Assembly (NCBI GenBank): GCA_009746045.1
Contig: RPFO01000213.1
Location: 790,564-854,563 of the forward strand
From: Mesostigma viride
Taxonomy: Eukaryota; Streptophyta; Mesostigmatophyceae; Mesostigmatales; Mesostigmataceae
DNA length: 64,000 bases
Direction of reading: 5' to 3'
The notes under the pieces are model-generated. The model worked only from the letters and a program-made list of their open reading frames with translations. It did not search any database and was not told the origin of the DNA. Both the position numbers and the translations under genes were made by a program. Numbering within the stretch: position 1 is the first letter of the stretch; every line of letters starts with the position of its first letter. This document shows positions 1 to 10,556 of this stretch, one piece after another.

Positions 1-373
1 TACGCGGGCTGATTTTGCGGTGCAGCAGGGCTATTAGGTTCCTCCCGTTAGGCGTTTCCATTGGTCTTATCGTAGTATAGAGCTTTGACATGGCTCTGTA
101 TATAGGTTTATAGCTGGGCGTTTGCTTTGGTTTGAGTGATTTCACTCTGCTGTAAGTAATTATATTTTTAATATATGGGGGTAGTACCCCCAAGAAGTGC
201 ATGGACAACTCACTAGAGATGTTATTTAGTGCCCCCAATCATAACTTAGCATTGTGCAAATGAATTTCAAGTGATATTAGCATACGTCAATTTTAAGGGT
301 TTTGAGGTGCCACATCCCCTTAACTTGCATTAATAAAAACTCTCACGTTTTTATACTCCACTATCTTCCTACA
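1..373 (+). promoter_or_regulatory. Leader upstream of element X
   Basis: There is no gene here. A TATA-like run (gtatatagg) lies at 98-106, about 270 bases before the first good ATG at 374. This may be the end of the 5' LTR of X or its leader, but no second copy was recognised downstream of X, so an LTR is not claimed. Confidence 0.3.
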
Positions 374-2615
374 ATGTCGAACGTTTCCGATCACGATGGC
401 TCTTCTGAGTCGAGCCTTTCGCCGTCGTCCGAGGATTTGGATTACCGGGCTGCGGTGAGGGGCCGACAGGTGAGGGGCGACCACGCTGGCAGCGATGCCG
501 GCAGTGGTCGCTCGTCCTCGGACGAGGATCCGAGGTACATTGATCAACTGGCGCCGAGACCGCCGGTATACAATGTCTGGCGACCCAGTGCGCCACCGGC
601 AGCAGGGCAGCCCACGGCTCCAGAGTTGATAACTGGGCCGGGAAGGGTGGTGCCGCTCTTGGGGGACATCCCGTCGGATGGGTATGACGAGGATGAAGAC
701 CTTGTTGATCTAGAGCTTCCCGAGGACAAGGCGAAGCGAGAGGAGATGCTTCGCCGGGAGGCAGAACGCCTTCGGCAGGAGGCTCAGCTGCGCCGGGAGC
801 TGGAGCAGCAGCGCGAGCTGGAAGCACAGCGCGAGGCGCAGCTGCGTGCTGAGAATGAGCAGGACAGGATCGCCCGGGAGCTCGCGGAGAGGCAACGGGA
901 GCGGGATCGGGTGGCTCGGGCAGGCTTGCGCGCGGGACCGGCAGGTGCGCGCGAGTCGCCCCCTTACGTGCTGCGCAAGAAAAGTGAGCTCTTTACCTTT
1001 GCTCACCGGCGCACCGCTCGCAGCTTTCGGCACATGGCAGGGGATGTCTTGCATGAAACAGACTCCTCGGTCGAGATGCAGCCAGGGGAGCGGGGTGAGG
1101 ACCTGGTCCTGATGGACCCGGCCATGGTCGAGGCGGAGAGACTGGCCAAGATTGAATACGCCCGGCATTGCCAGCGCAAGGCAAAGAGGGCGATGGCCAG
1201 GTCCATGGCAGAGAATAGCTTGGCACGGGAGCGGGCGGCCAGGGAGGCACAGCATCGGGAAATGCGCCGACTTCGGGCGAAGGCGCACGAAGCCATGGAG
1301 AAGACCCGGCGTCATCAGGCGCGCTTGGACGCAGCCATGAAGCGGTCGGAGGCGGCGATGGCAGCAATGGTGGGCCCGGCCCGGAGGGAGCAGGAGGCCC
1401 GGCTGGCGCGGAAGAGCCGGCGGAACGCACGCGCCCTGGACAGGCGCATGCGCAAGGAGGAGAGGGCACTCCGCCGGTATCAGGAGGCGGCCAGGACCTG
1501 GGCGTTGCAGGGCGAGTTTGGCGACGCCATCCGCTTTGAGCGCGGTCTGGCGCCCCATGAGCCGGTGCCCGAAGACGCGGTACTGGACTTTATGCGCACA
1601 CCGCAGCCAGCCCGAGCACGGCGAGGAGCGGCTTTGTTACACGCGCGTGAGCGCGTACGCGCTGGCGCAGACACACCCCACCCCCCACCCCCCACCCCCC
1701 ACACCCACAACCACTTTGCAGACCGACACGGACCTAGAGCTGGACCGCATCGCTGCACTACTACACCAGGAGCTGGATGCAGCGGGAGCCAACCCGACCA
1801 AGCGGGTGCGGGCAGCAGAAGCAGTAGAGCAACTGCTGAGGGCCGCCAAGAGGGTTCGCCAAGGAAAGTGGCAGGCGGGGTGTGGACCATCGTCTTCACA
1901 CCAGCGGTCGCCCCCAGAGGAGGATGGCGACGAGGGAAAGGACGGGGGAGCACCAGGGGGAGGGGCACCACCAAGCACCGGGGGTATGGCAGGCGGCACC
2001 AACGCTGGAGCGACAACCCAGCAGCAGCAGCAGCCACAACAACAGCAGCAGCAGCAGCAGCGGCGGCGGCAGCACCAGCAACAGCAACCGCAGCCGCAGC
2101 AGCAGCAGCAGCAACCCCAACCACAAGCGAGTGTCGCTGTACCACAGCGACCCAGGTTTGATGCATCACGCAGGGAGGATAGGATTACCTTCCCAGGTCT
2201 AGCTGAGGGGTTTGTGCAGGAGGATGCAGTTGAGTTCCTTTTCAAGATAGAACATTCCTGGTCCCATGACAACATCCGTGATTGGTTTCCTGCTTTTAGG
2301 GTGTCCAACACGGTACACCAATCTGCACCTAGCATAAAGCAAATGGTACAGATGTATGAGAGGAAAGCCAGCACACCTGGGGCAGAGGAGGAGCAAGTCT
2401 TCACAGAATTCATAGCAGACCTGAAAGGGTTGTTGACTAAGGGGGAACACCTGCAGGCTATCAAGGGGTTCAACTGGTTGGCATCGTACAAAGTCAACAA
2501 GTCTGATTACGTACGTGACAACATGCAAGCAGTATGTCCTTTATATAGACAGGGACGAGGAGTTGAAGAAGTTAAACTCCAAGTACCTAGTCCATACCTG
2601 GCTCACCAAAGCTGA
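374..2615 (+). CDS. Element X: 5' coiled-coil ORF running into gag
   Basis: The reading frame from the ATG at 374 gives an acidic serine-rich N terminus (about residues 1-130) and then a long charged segment rich in Arg, Glu and Ala (about 130-420) that looks like coiled coil. The frame breaks near 1650. The best continuation uses the frame from 1722 (TDTDLELDRI...), after a pyrimidine-rich stretch ending in tttgcag, so a short intron or a frameshift is needed. Then come a glutamine-rich tract (about 2019-2120) and a gag-like alpha-helical region (about 2160-2540). No signal peptide or enzyme motif is seen. It sits directly upstream of integrase, protease-like and RT segments on the same strand, so I infer it is the structural polyprotein of retroelement X. 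A host gene fused upstream is the alternative. Confidence 0.55.
1655..1721 (+). other. Candidate intron in X ORF1
   Basis: A possible donor GT at 1655 and an acceptor ending in tttgcag at 1721 flank a C-rich pyrimidine tract. Removing this interval joins the coiled-coil frame to the TDTDLELD frame. The stronger-looking donor gtgag at 1647 does not restore the frame, so a simple frameshift remains possible. Confidence 0.35.
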
Positions 2616-2790
2616 ACTGGACAAGAACACCAATGCAGTCCTGCTGGCTGGCCTTAAAGATAAGTGGGATGACTTTAGGGGGGCAATGTTGTTTATTCAG
2701 CAGAGCTTAGAACCCTTCTCCACTGTAAAGGTCAACAAGGTGCAAGGGGGGGGAATCAGGAAGGCGCAGGTCCTAGCAGGAAGAAGCTAA
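2515..2790 (+). pseudogene. Element X gag fragment, frameshifted
   Basis: This frame (EELKKLNSKYLVHTWL...) continues the gag-like helical region that runs off its frame near 2540. It ends at 2790, and the next segment is again in another frame. It is read as decayed gag C-terminal sequence of X. It holds no catalytic motif. Confidence 0.5.
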
Positions 2791-2801
2791 TCAAGGAGGT
2801 A

Positions 2802-4771
2802 GTGGCTCAGGTCAAGGCAGTGTTCAAGGGTCCCCAGCATGGTAAAAAGGCAGGGGGGTCATCCAAGCAGCAGGGTAAGTCAGACAAGGGGGGGAAGGGG
2901 AACTCAGGCAGTAAGCCAGGGGCCTCCCAGGGGCCTAGCCAGAAAGGTAAGCCTCATGACTCCACTTTGTACTGCACCAGATGTTCATGCGAGGGGCATG
3001 AAAGGGATGATTGCTGGAAGGGCAAACCCGAGCATGGATCTGATGTTGATGTGTGCCCAGGTTGCTGGGAGCCCCGCCACCCGTTACCTGCAGGGGGACG
3101 CTGCAACAAGCCCAGGAAGGGAGCCACAACGGGGCGCCCCTCTAAGCAAGCCAGCACTCAGGACGACTGTAAGTCTCCTGTACCCTGGTTTCTCAATGGC
3201 CGTGTTCCTTCAATTTGCTCTGTGTTGCCTGACAGTGAGGAAGTGCACTGGGACCTGGCTTATGACATGACGTTAGCTCAGATGGCCCAAGATCCCACTA
3301 TAGCCTCCTTAGACGCTGCAGCAGATAAGGTTATATCCTATGCCAGCTTAGCACAACAGCTACACAAGGCAATGGGGCATGAGGCAGTGGCAGAAAGGCT
3401 GGCCAACAAAATTGAGGGCCGTGACCTGGAACAGATGTGCAGGCATGTCAGGAAGCACTGTGAAGCGTGCCAACTGCATGCACCTAAACCCAAGAGATGG
3501 CATGTGGCCACCCCACCACTGGCTAGAGGAAAGCTAGTAGGGGATGTGATACACGTGGTGAAGGACACGGTGTATTACTTGGTCCTAAAAGATGCCTGGT
3601 CTAGGTTTGTGGTGATAGAACCCTTGCCAGGCATATGGCCAATGAACAACTGCACAGAGCCCTGCTGATTGCACTAGCACGGTATCATCCTCAGGAAAAA
3701 TTAATGCTGGATCAGCAGTTCACGTGGATACAAGATTATCCTGATCTGCCCAAGATAGACATTGCTGGGGCTCAAGATCATGAACGCCAGGGGATGATTG
3801 AACGTACCATGCGTGCTATCAGGGACCTAATAAAGAAAAATGAGTCCAGGACAGCAGAGTCTGGGAGCTATGCTGATAGGACAGCGTGGGCAGCTGAGGT
3901 GTGCAGAACTCTGAACACCAAGCCCCTCATGTCTTCTCCTTTTGGTGAAATCACATCAATTGGCCTGCAATCAGGTAGCTACTCTCAGGAGGTACTAGAC
4001 CACTACAACACGCAAAGGCAACACTTGGCCAAGTTGCTGGCAAAAAAGGACAAAAGTAATGCCAGGCCTGTGTTTGAAGTGGGGGATCAGGTACTCTACT
4101 ATAGGGAGGGGGAAGGGAATAAAGCCCACTCTGGTAGATGGCATGGTCCAGCTGAAATCATCAGGTTGTCAGAAACAGGTGACACGGTGACTATTCAGCA
4201 TCACAGAGAGCGAATGGTTGGCAAGCATAGACTGAAGCTTTATTACCCTCCTTTGGCAGACGTGTCAGGGGTAGAATTCTTGGACATGGATTCAGAGCCT
4301 CAGTCTGGTGGGTTGGTCTCACCCAGTGAACTGGCCAGGGACATAGCTGATGCAAGCAACACAACCATAGACGCTCCTGTGTTCCTCAGTGGTGCAGCCC
4401 CACCACAGCCCAACGGTCCACCTGGGCAGGAGGAACGTGCCCTGGATGAGCAGCAGGTCGCTCCTCCCTCATCTCAGGAACAGCCACACGAAGCAGCAGA
4501 TCCTGTTGTCCCCAGGAATAAATTTGCTGAGGCTCTAAAAGCTCTACATAGAGCACACACTGCCAAGGCACAAATGGCAGCAGGTGCAGCACAAGTCAAT
4601 GCTGTGGGTGAATCTAACCAGGATCCCAGTATTCTGGCAGTAGACACACAGGCACAGGTGAGCATCATCAGTGCACAAGCTGTATCTGGCCTAAGTCTGC
4701 AACGCTCGCCCTGGGCTAGAGTGTCAGATTTTTCAGGCAAACAAAAATGGCAGTCAAAGGCCAAGTGCTAA
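2802..4771 (+). pseudogene. Element X zinc knuckle, integrase and protease-like start (frameshifted)
   Basis: Two overlapping frames (2802-3668 and 3635-4771) make one decayed pol segment. In order it has a basic Gly/Lys/Ser-rich linker, a Cys/His zinc-knuckle-like cluster (CTRCSCEGHERDDC, about 2970-3015), and an integrase zinc-binding motif (LHKAMGH then CEAC). The catalytic core has its first Asp in GDVIHVV, its second in LMLDQQF, and its Glu in GMIERTM, with exactly 29 residues between the last two. Next is an SH3-like stretch (VGDQVLYYREGEGNK...WHGPAEI), and last a retropepsin-like motif (AVDTQAQVSII) near 4650. The protease-like domain therefore follows the integrase. The frameshift near 3640-3660 shows that the copy is dead. 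Confidence 0.8.
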
Positions 4772-4938
4772 TTCCCATTCTGGGTGTGCCCACTCCCTTC
4801 CAGGTAGTAGAGGGCTACAAGGGGAATGCACTGCTGGGGGAACCATTTGTCTCATACCCTGGAGTAGTCATCTCAGCTGGGAGGTTGAGTGTGACTGGGG
4901 TGGGGCAGGTCACCCTGGACCATTTCAAAATTCCTTGA
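4747..4938 (+). pseudogene. Element X protease-like domain, C-terminal half
   Basis: This frame carries the second half of the retropepsin-like fold: ILGVPTPFQVVEGYKG followed by ALLGEPFV, matching the flap-to-LLG region in Y and Z. It is separated from the DTQA half by a frameshift near 4750. It lies between integrase and reverse transcriptase, the same place as in the other three families of the window. Confidence 0.7.
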
Positions 4939-4956
4939 ACACAGATCAGTGATGGC

Positions 4957-5693
4957 ATGGAAGCAGCCATCAATGCTGTTAACATAAAATACCTCCCAGG
5001 TCAGGAACCCTGTGTTGATTCCCTCATTCATTCTCAGAAGCTACACCCCTCTGCGTTTGGGCTTGGTAGATGGGACATTGCGTCCATGTCTCCCTTGTCC
5101 TATGATGATGTGGTCAAAGACTGTCAAACGCAGATTGGTTTTCTGAAATGGATGGAAGCCTTTAACAGGGCTAGAGAGGAATGGGTTTGTCCTGATCCAC
5201 GTAGTAAGTCCCAGGTACCGCCTGTAACACCGATTGAGGCACTGCCACAAGGGGCCAGAAAGCTCAGACTGAAGTTTGTCTGCAAGCATAAACCCCAGGC
5301 AGATAGGACACCTCCCATTTTTCATGCCAGACCTTGTGTCACGGAGTTCAGGGGCTCCACTGAGCTAACAGAGGCTGAACTGTATACCCCTGGTATTCAG
5401 CAGACGTCTCTTATTAAGGTCCTGTTGGCCACTTTCCTTCACCATCTGAATGCTGGTAAGGACTACGTGTGTAAAGCCACTGACATTAAACGAGCCTTCC
5501 TTAAAGGCAACCCTGACATAGCCCAAAAGGTGTGGAGGGGTCAAGTCTATGTGGTCAACACTCCCAAAGTCTGGTCTGGGGAGATCAAGAAACCTCACCT
5601 AAGGCCCAACTTGGGGGTGGAAGGGCTTCAGTCAGCACCTAAAATTTTTAGGCTGTCTGCCCAAGAGGTCTTCCTGAAGCTGGGGGCCCAGTA
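4957..5693 (+). pseudogene. Element X reverse transcriptase, N-terminal part, cut by T
   Basis: This is a copia-type reverse transcriptase. KLRLKFVCKHK, the ELYTPGIQQTSL segment and the first catalytic Asp region (ATDIKRAFLKG) match Y, Z and W. The frame reads up to LGAQ and the TA at 5692-5693, where T is inserted. It resumes in frame at 25269 (YDDIDPCFF). The function would be RNA- and DNA-dependent DNA synthesis in the virus-like particle, but this copy is interrupted. Confidence 0.85.
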
Positions 5694-5848
5694 CAGTACC
5701 AACCCGCGGTAACGCAACTAGTTACGCAACAATGGTACTTTCCACGGCGACCGATCGAATGTTTGTTGCGTAACTACCGAGGACCGATACGGCCCAAAGT
5801 GGTGGCGAATTTCGTACTTGAAGTTCCGCACGAGACAGACTGACTGAC

Positions 5849-6229
5849 TTGTTACGAGCTTTCGGCATCACGGGATTACGGGACGCGAGCCTCACAGCCA
5901 ACCAGATGGCATGGATATGGCTACGCACGACGATGCTTCACACCATATGGCAAGTTCGCAACGAGACCGTATTCACGTTACGTGCCGCGTACACGAGAGG
6001 TGCCGTGGTCCGCCGGTTTATCTCCTCTTGGAACCTGGCTATGCGTCGTTACTGGCTCCTGGCGACGGAACAACACAAAGTATGGGACCCGGGCCCTAAC
6101 AATGACACCCCCAGCCCACTGGAAGTCTTCCATGCACTCATGGGCATGAACCAGGTCTTTACACTTATGCCGGATGACGATATATCTACAGTACACTGGC
6201 TACCTTGGTCGCAGGGCGCGCCTTATTAA
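5849..6229 (+). CDS. Unassigned ORF resembling the C-terminal tail of LINE reverse transcriptases
   Basis: This 126-residue frame contains a Trp-rich segment (WIWLRTTMLHTIWQVRNETVF) reminiscent of the region just after the RT domain of non-LTR elements (W..WxxRNxxVF). There is no catalytic RT motif and no clear start. It lies 150 bases inside the left end of T. It may be a LINE scrap caught in T or a chance frame. Confidence 0.3.
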   Translation: MLRAFGITGLRDASLTANQMAWIWLRTTMLHTIWQVRNETVFTLRAAYTRGAVVRRFISSWNLAMRRYWLLATEQHKVWDPGPNNDTPSPLEVFHALMGMNQVFTLMPDDDISTVHWLPWSQGAPY

Positions 6230-7339
6230 TGCGGGCACCCCAATTTAGGCATAACTAGGCATTTCAGGCTATTTTTGGCATACCTGGGTCACCTTAACTG
6301 TTATATGGAAATAAACTAACACCCATTTCACCGGGACTTGTTACGAGCTGACCACCGGCCCAACACGTAATGTACCTACAGAAGTACAGAACGTAAAAGG
6401 GGCCTGGCTGTGTAGTGTATACGTGCGAAGGTGGCCATGGCGGTGCGCGTTCCATGAAAACTTGCCTAATTTGTCGGCCGAAATGCAAAAAAGTTATGGA
6501 GATCGATGCTGTATGAAAGATACTCCAAAAGATGTTTTGTTGACGAAATATGCATTAGGTATGAAAGACCGCTGCCCTTCTTTAACCCACGGTTGCGAGG
6601 GGGTCTGATTCGCAAATCTGGCCGCGATGAATATATTAGATTGGCTTCTTGCCAGAGTGATAGCCAAGATTCCTGGTATTGAACGACGCAGAAGGGAGGG
6701 GTTTAAAGTGAGGAAATAGGAATCAAGCGAATTAGCTTTGATTTGTGGCCATTTCCGGTTTCCTTCGGAGGTAAAGTAAGCAGGCCTGCGCGAAGCGCAT
6801 TCCAGCCTGCCATGGTTAACTCGCTTTCCTCGCGTGCCAGGCAGGTAATCAGGCCTGCTGCGGAAGGCTCTTTTTCTGCACCTCATCTACCAATCTGTTT
6901 GCGCTTGAACAGTCCGTTATGGCTTGGTTTTAGCGTCATCTCCGGGATGTTCTTACCGTTTTGTTCGCCGTTTTGTTTCCTCGCCAAATTTCCCGCAGCT
7001 TTTGCTATTTTGACTAACGTTTCCGGTGGCGTGCTTGTAAGATTGTCGAGAACTGGCCAGGAAGACATTGATTTTGCTGCACGTGCTTCATTTATTTTTT
7101 AAAGTTTGTATTAGAGAGTCTATATTGCGTAGTCAGGAAACCGACCTGACCTGCCTGGTGGCGGCGTCCTTGTTCCAAGAAGCGTGCAAAAGACTGGTCA
7201 GTTTCTAGGCGTTATTGCTGTTATTAACGGCATTGCTACATTTTAATCAGATTTTACTTTTCTCAGCATGCCATCTGCAAATTTTGTGGTCCATGCCTTA
7301 CATGCATTCAGGCGTGCTGAATGCCTTGTAATCCATAAG
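6230..7339. other. Interior of T, no recognised gene
   Basis: Only short frames on both strands are found, without family motifs. No internal repeat or RNA gene was seen. Confidence 0.4.
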
Positions 7340-7699
7340 CCCCGTGCTTTGTGGATGGTGGTTGGACATTACTGTAGGAGGTGATGGCGTATGTGCGTGG
7401 ATGGTGCTTGAATGGTGGGGGGCTGCAGCAATGCGTGTGTGGATGGTGCCAGGTTGGATGGCGAGGGATTGCTGCCATGCATGCACTAATGGTTGTTTGA
7501 TGGTGGTGGGCTGCAGCCATGTGTGCGTGGATGATGGTTGGATGGTGGGGGGTTGCAGCCATGTGTTGTGCGTGGATGGTGGTTGGATTGTGGGGGGTTC
7601 AGCCATGCATGCGTGGATGGTGGTTGGATGGTGAGGTTTTGCTGCCATGCATGCGTGCCGATGGTGGTTTGATGGTGGGGGGTTGCAGCCATGTGTGCG
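7340..7699 (+). repeat. G-rich minisatellite, left part
   Basis: Imperfect tandem units of about 40 bases are built from gcgtggatggtggttgg and tggggggttgcagccatg. The array is cut by Y at GTGCG (7695-7699) and resumes at 19157. The short frames across it (Trp/Gly-rich, and His/Pro-rich on the other strand) are by-products of the repeat. Confidence 0.85.
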
Positions 7700-8132
7700 A
7701 GTTGAGATTGAGAATGATGCTTGCAAGAATGCGGCACTAGGTGCCTGGGTTTATTATCAATTTATATGGTTACAAGTCATGTGTGCAACCCCAAGATTGC
7801 GATAGGCCTTATCGTCATTGCACCAATCACATTTCATATAGGTGCTGAAGCTAAGGTCCATTGGAGTGCCTTCCTACCAGAGAAACAAGTTTATTACATT
7901 AAGTGTGTGCAGGCTTTAACAGTTGAGCCTAGCCACACCCTCAAAATCATTGTACAAGTCATTGTCAAGTTAGGCCAGTTCACCATGCTGGGGCCCAGCA
8001 CATGCCCCCTTGGTCCAATCTTGTCCCAGCAGCGAGGGTGGGTGGGTGGGAGCTGCAAAAAGGCCTCCCTACGTTCACCACACCACTCTAAGTACGGTGT
8101 GAAAATGGAAAACAAAGCACATGTCTCAAGGC

Positions 8133-8328
8133 GCCGCGCCCCCCTCAATCAAGGGCGGGCACGGTTGCCAGTAGGCACTAGTACCGGCGCACCGCCGGTC
8201 CCTTTTCTCTCTCTAGTCCTAAGTAACAACAAGCACCTAACATGGTGTAGGTGACGTACGGTAGAGCTACGCTACAGGCGGCAGATCGGCCCCCTTTGAG
8301 CCCGCCGCAACATAACTATAAAATGAGC
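8133..8328. mobile_element. 196-bp extra segment within repeat S1 of SDR-2
   Basis: Present in S1 but absent from S2, where ctcaaggc joins aaatagctcagaaa directly. It is GC-rich and ends near tataaaatgagc. It is either a small insertion in S1 or a deletion from S2. No terminal repeats were recognised; gc on both sides is the only possible duplication. Confidence 0.45.
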
Positions 8329-9010
8329 AAATAGCTCAGAAAATAGGTGCTGAAGCTAAGGTCCATTGGAGTGCCTTCCTACCAGAGAAACAAGTTTATT
8401 ACATTAAGTGTGTGCAGGCTTTAACAGTTGAGCCTAGCCACACCCTCAAAATCATTGTACAAGTCATTGTCAAGTTAGGCCAGTTCACCATGCTGGGGCC
8501 CAGCACATGCCCCCTTGGTCCAATCTTGTCCCACATCACCATCTCTGGCCACCCAGGCCGTTTCCAGCCCTGGTGGTAGGAACGCAACCACTTGGAATGC
8601 TGGGCTCTTGTTGGCATGATGATGCCCCCCTTCCCGCCCCCGTGTGGCCGCTACGGTCTCCCGGCGGACGCAGGGCGGAGCCACATGCGTTCCCCTTCCT
8701 AGAGGGGCGCATCCCAGTGCTGCCGCTTTAGGACTTATGCCACCTGGGAACGTCTCGAGCTCACCCAACCACCATCACCAGCCCACCGGCAAAGCCGCTG
8801 GGATTTCCCGAGGGTAGAGCCACTGCCACTGGCTCCATTACCCCCCATCGTGTTGATAATGATGGCTGCGGACCTCCTAGCGCCAAGGCTCACCATCGCC
8901 ATGGTGTCACGAGCCTTGGCGCAGCCGCAGCCGAGTGGAGCTTTATTATGGTATATAATGCATTTTCTTAAAACAAAGCCGGACCGCACTGCCGGGTTCC
9001 ACACGCACCC

Positions 9011-9120
9011 CCCCTCGTGGGGGGCGCGTGAAAACGGCAAAGGCAAAGCGGAGCCCGCCGCCTTTGGGCGGGCGTAGCGGAGCCTTAGACGTTTAATTTT
9101 CACGCGCCCCCCGCGAGGGG
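9011..9120. repeat. Hairpin inside SDR-2 internal region
   Basis: Two 24-base arms (9011-9034 and 9097-9120) are inverted repeats with one mismatch (cccctcg[t/c]gggg...gcgcgtgaaaa). The loop contains short GC-rich words such as gcaaagcggagc and gcgtagcggagc, of the kind dispersed in green-algal organelle genomes. Its function is unknown. Confidence 0.7.
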
Positions 9121-10339
9121 AAAATTTTTTTCCAGGCTTGCCAAGCGCTGTAGAGTTTCTTAACCAGATTTTTTGTAAGTGCGCATGAATACCCACGGTT
9201 TTCCGCAGCTTCCCACCTCTCCCTTATCGCCAAGGGCAGAAGGGGCCTGCTCGCCGGAGCGCCGAGAGGGTACAGAGTGCCTGCCGACCAACCCATGCCG
9301 ACAGGACCCCCCCCCGACCCACGGCAGCCGCTGCCTTTGCTGAAAAACTGGGCAATTATGAATAGCGCGCTCCTCCCACCAAGATTCGCTCCAGCCCCGC
9401 ATCCTCCCCGAAACTCCCGTCTGGCCACAGGCCGAAAGATCGGGTCCGCTGTCAGGCTCCTGGTAGTTATGGGCTACCCTGGCACCCCACGCTAGCCATC
9501 TCCACGTTTAAGGCAGATTCGCCTCCACCTGTGATTCTTTCCACCGTAGCCGCTGGCCCTGGCCTGTATGGCTCCTTCCCTGACGTTGTCCGACTAAAAA
9601 CGCAGCTTCCCCAGTGTCAGGAAGCTGCTTGCCGCACCCAGGGGTAGAGGGGAATCGTCAGTGGGCCCAGCGCCGGAAATCACACCCTTTTACTCAAATC
9701 GTAGAGCCCCCCACCCAACAACCATTACCGTGGCCTGTAACGGTAGGTGGCGATCATAAAGACTTTTATTCCAGGCCTCTCCACGCCCGGAGAGGCCGAT
9801 AGCATCGTCTTACATTCAGCGCAGCCGCCATAGCGGCCAGCCGACCTTGCCAGCAAATGCTGGGATCAAGTTGCGAAGCTGCAAAAAGGCCTCCCTACGT
9901 TCACCACACCACTCTAAGTACGGTGTGAAAATGGAAAACAAAGCACATGTCTCAAGGCAAATAGCTCAGAAAGTGCATTAGCGATTTCCAAGAGGCACAC
10001 TGAACTAGCGTTACGCCAGCGTTGCACAATGCTTCTAGACGCTTCTAGAACCATTTACAAATATCCATTAGCAGGGAATATTGCCGTATTCGTCTGCCCG
10101 CTGAAGGGGTGTTTTATCTCATCAATCCTTGGCACGACTTCAACAGCCTGACCGACAGTCAGTGCTCAACAGTCATGCAGCGCGACCACTAGTTATAATG
10201 CATCAGCTTGGCTATACTGCCACCATGGTCATGTACACAAGCTGTGTGCAGCAATTGTGAGTATTGTTTCACAGATTTACATTCCATTATGCATGCACCA
10301 GTTTATACACGCATTTCGGTCAAGCAACAGATTGCAACT

Positions 10340-10361
10340 CCAGCCCTTTCTTTTTTCATGT
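10340..10361 (-). promoter_or_regulatory. Y polypurine tract
   Basis: On the minus strand, AAAAAAGAAAGGGCTGG abuts the AGTTG start of the 3' LTR. This is the expected primer site for plus-strand DNA synthesis. The same motif precedes the LTR of W, and a close variant (GAAAAGAAAGGATTGG) precedes that of Z. Confidence 0.8.
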
Positions 10362-10556
10362 GGCAATAGGACTGCGTACTCAAATCTGTAAGAACTACGG
10401 CCGCGCAGGCCTTGCCATCATGAACGCACCTTAGGCCCCACATGGTTTTGGAGGGTAATCCCCAGCCAAACAAATTACACCATAGCATCGCTACCGGGAA
10501 AACCTACCAAGGTAAAACCCGAGTCAAGGGGCCATTCACACTCCACGACATCTCAA

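Larger units (their letters stand above)
7838..9972 (-). mobile_element. SDR-2: split-direct-repeat element (PAT/TOC1-like architecture)
   Basis: Two 191-bp copies (R: 7838-8028, 8343-8533) and two 96-bp copies (S: 8051-8132 plus 8329-8342, and 9877-9972) alternate as R1, 22-bp G-rich spacer, S1, R2, 1343-bp internal part, S2. R1/R2 and S1/S2 look identical. The host LTR is rejoined exactly if the element is removed (ttcat / gtgcatt), with no target duplication. Read on the minus strand this is the A1-internal-B1A2-B2 layout of PAT-type DIRS-order elements, which integrate by a tyrosine recombinase. No recombinase or RT is encoded, so it is presumably non-autonomous. Confidence 0.75.
7700..10339 (-). 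repeat. Y 3' LTR, interrupted by SDR-2
   Basis: This is 505 bp of LTR in two pieces (7700-7837 and 9973-10339) around a 2135-bp insertion. The uninterrupted order is visible in the other LTR at 16877-17073. The ends are AGTTGAG and GCAACT. Confidence 0.9.

Noticed and set aside
8735-9428. Frames of 111-153 codons in the SDR-2 internal region
   Set aside because: GC-rich, overlapping on several frames, no recognisable domain and crossed by a hairpin; not supported as genes.
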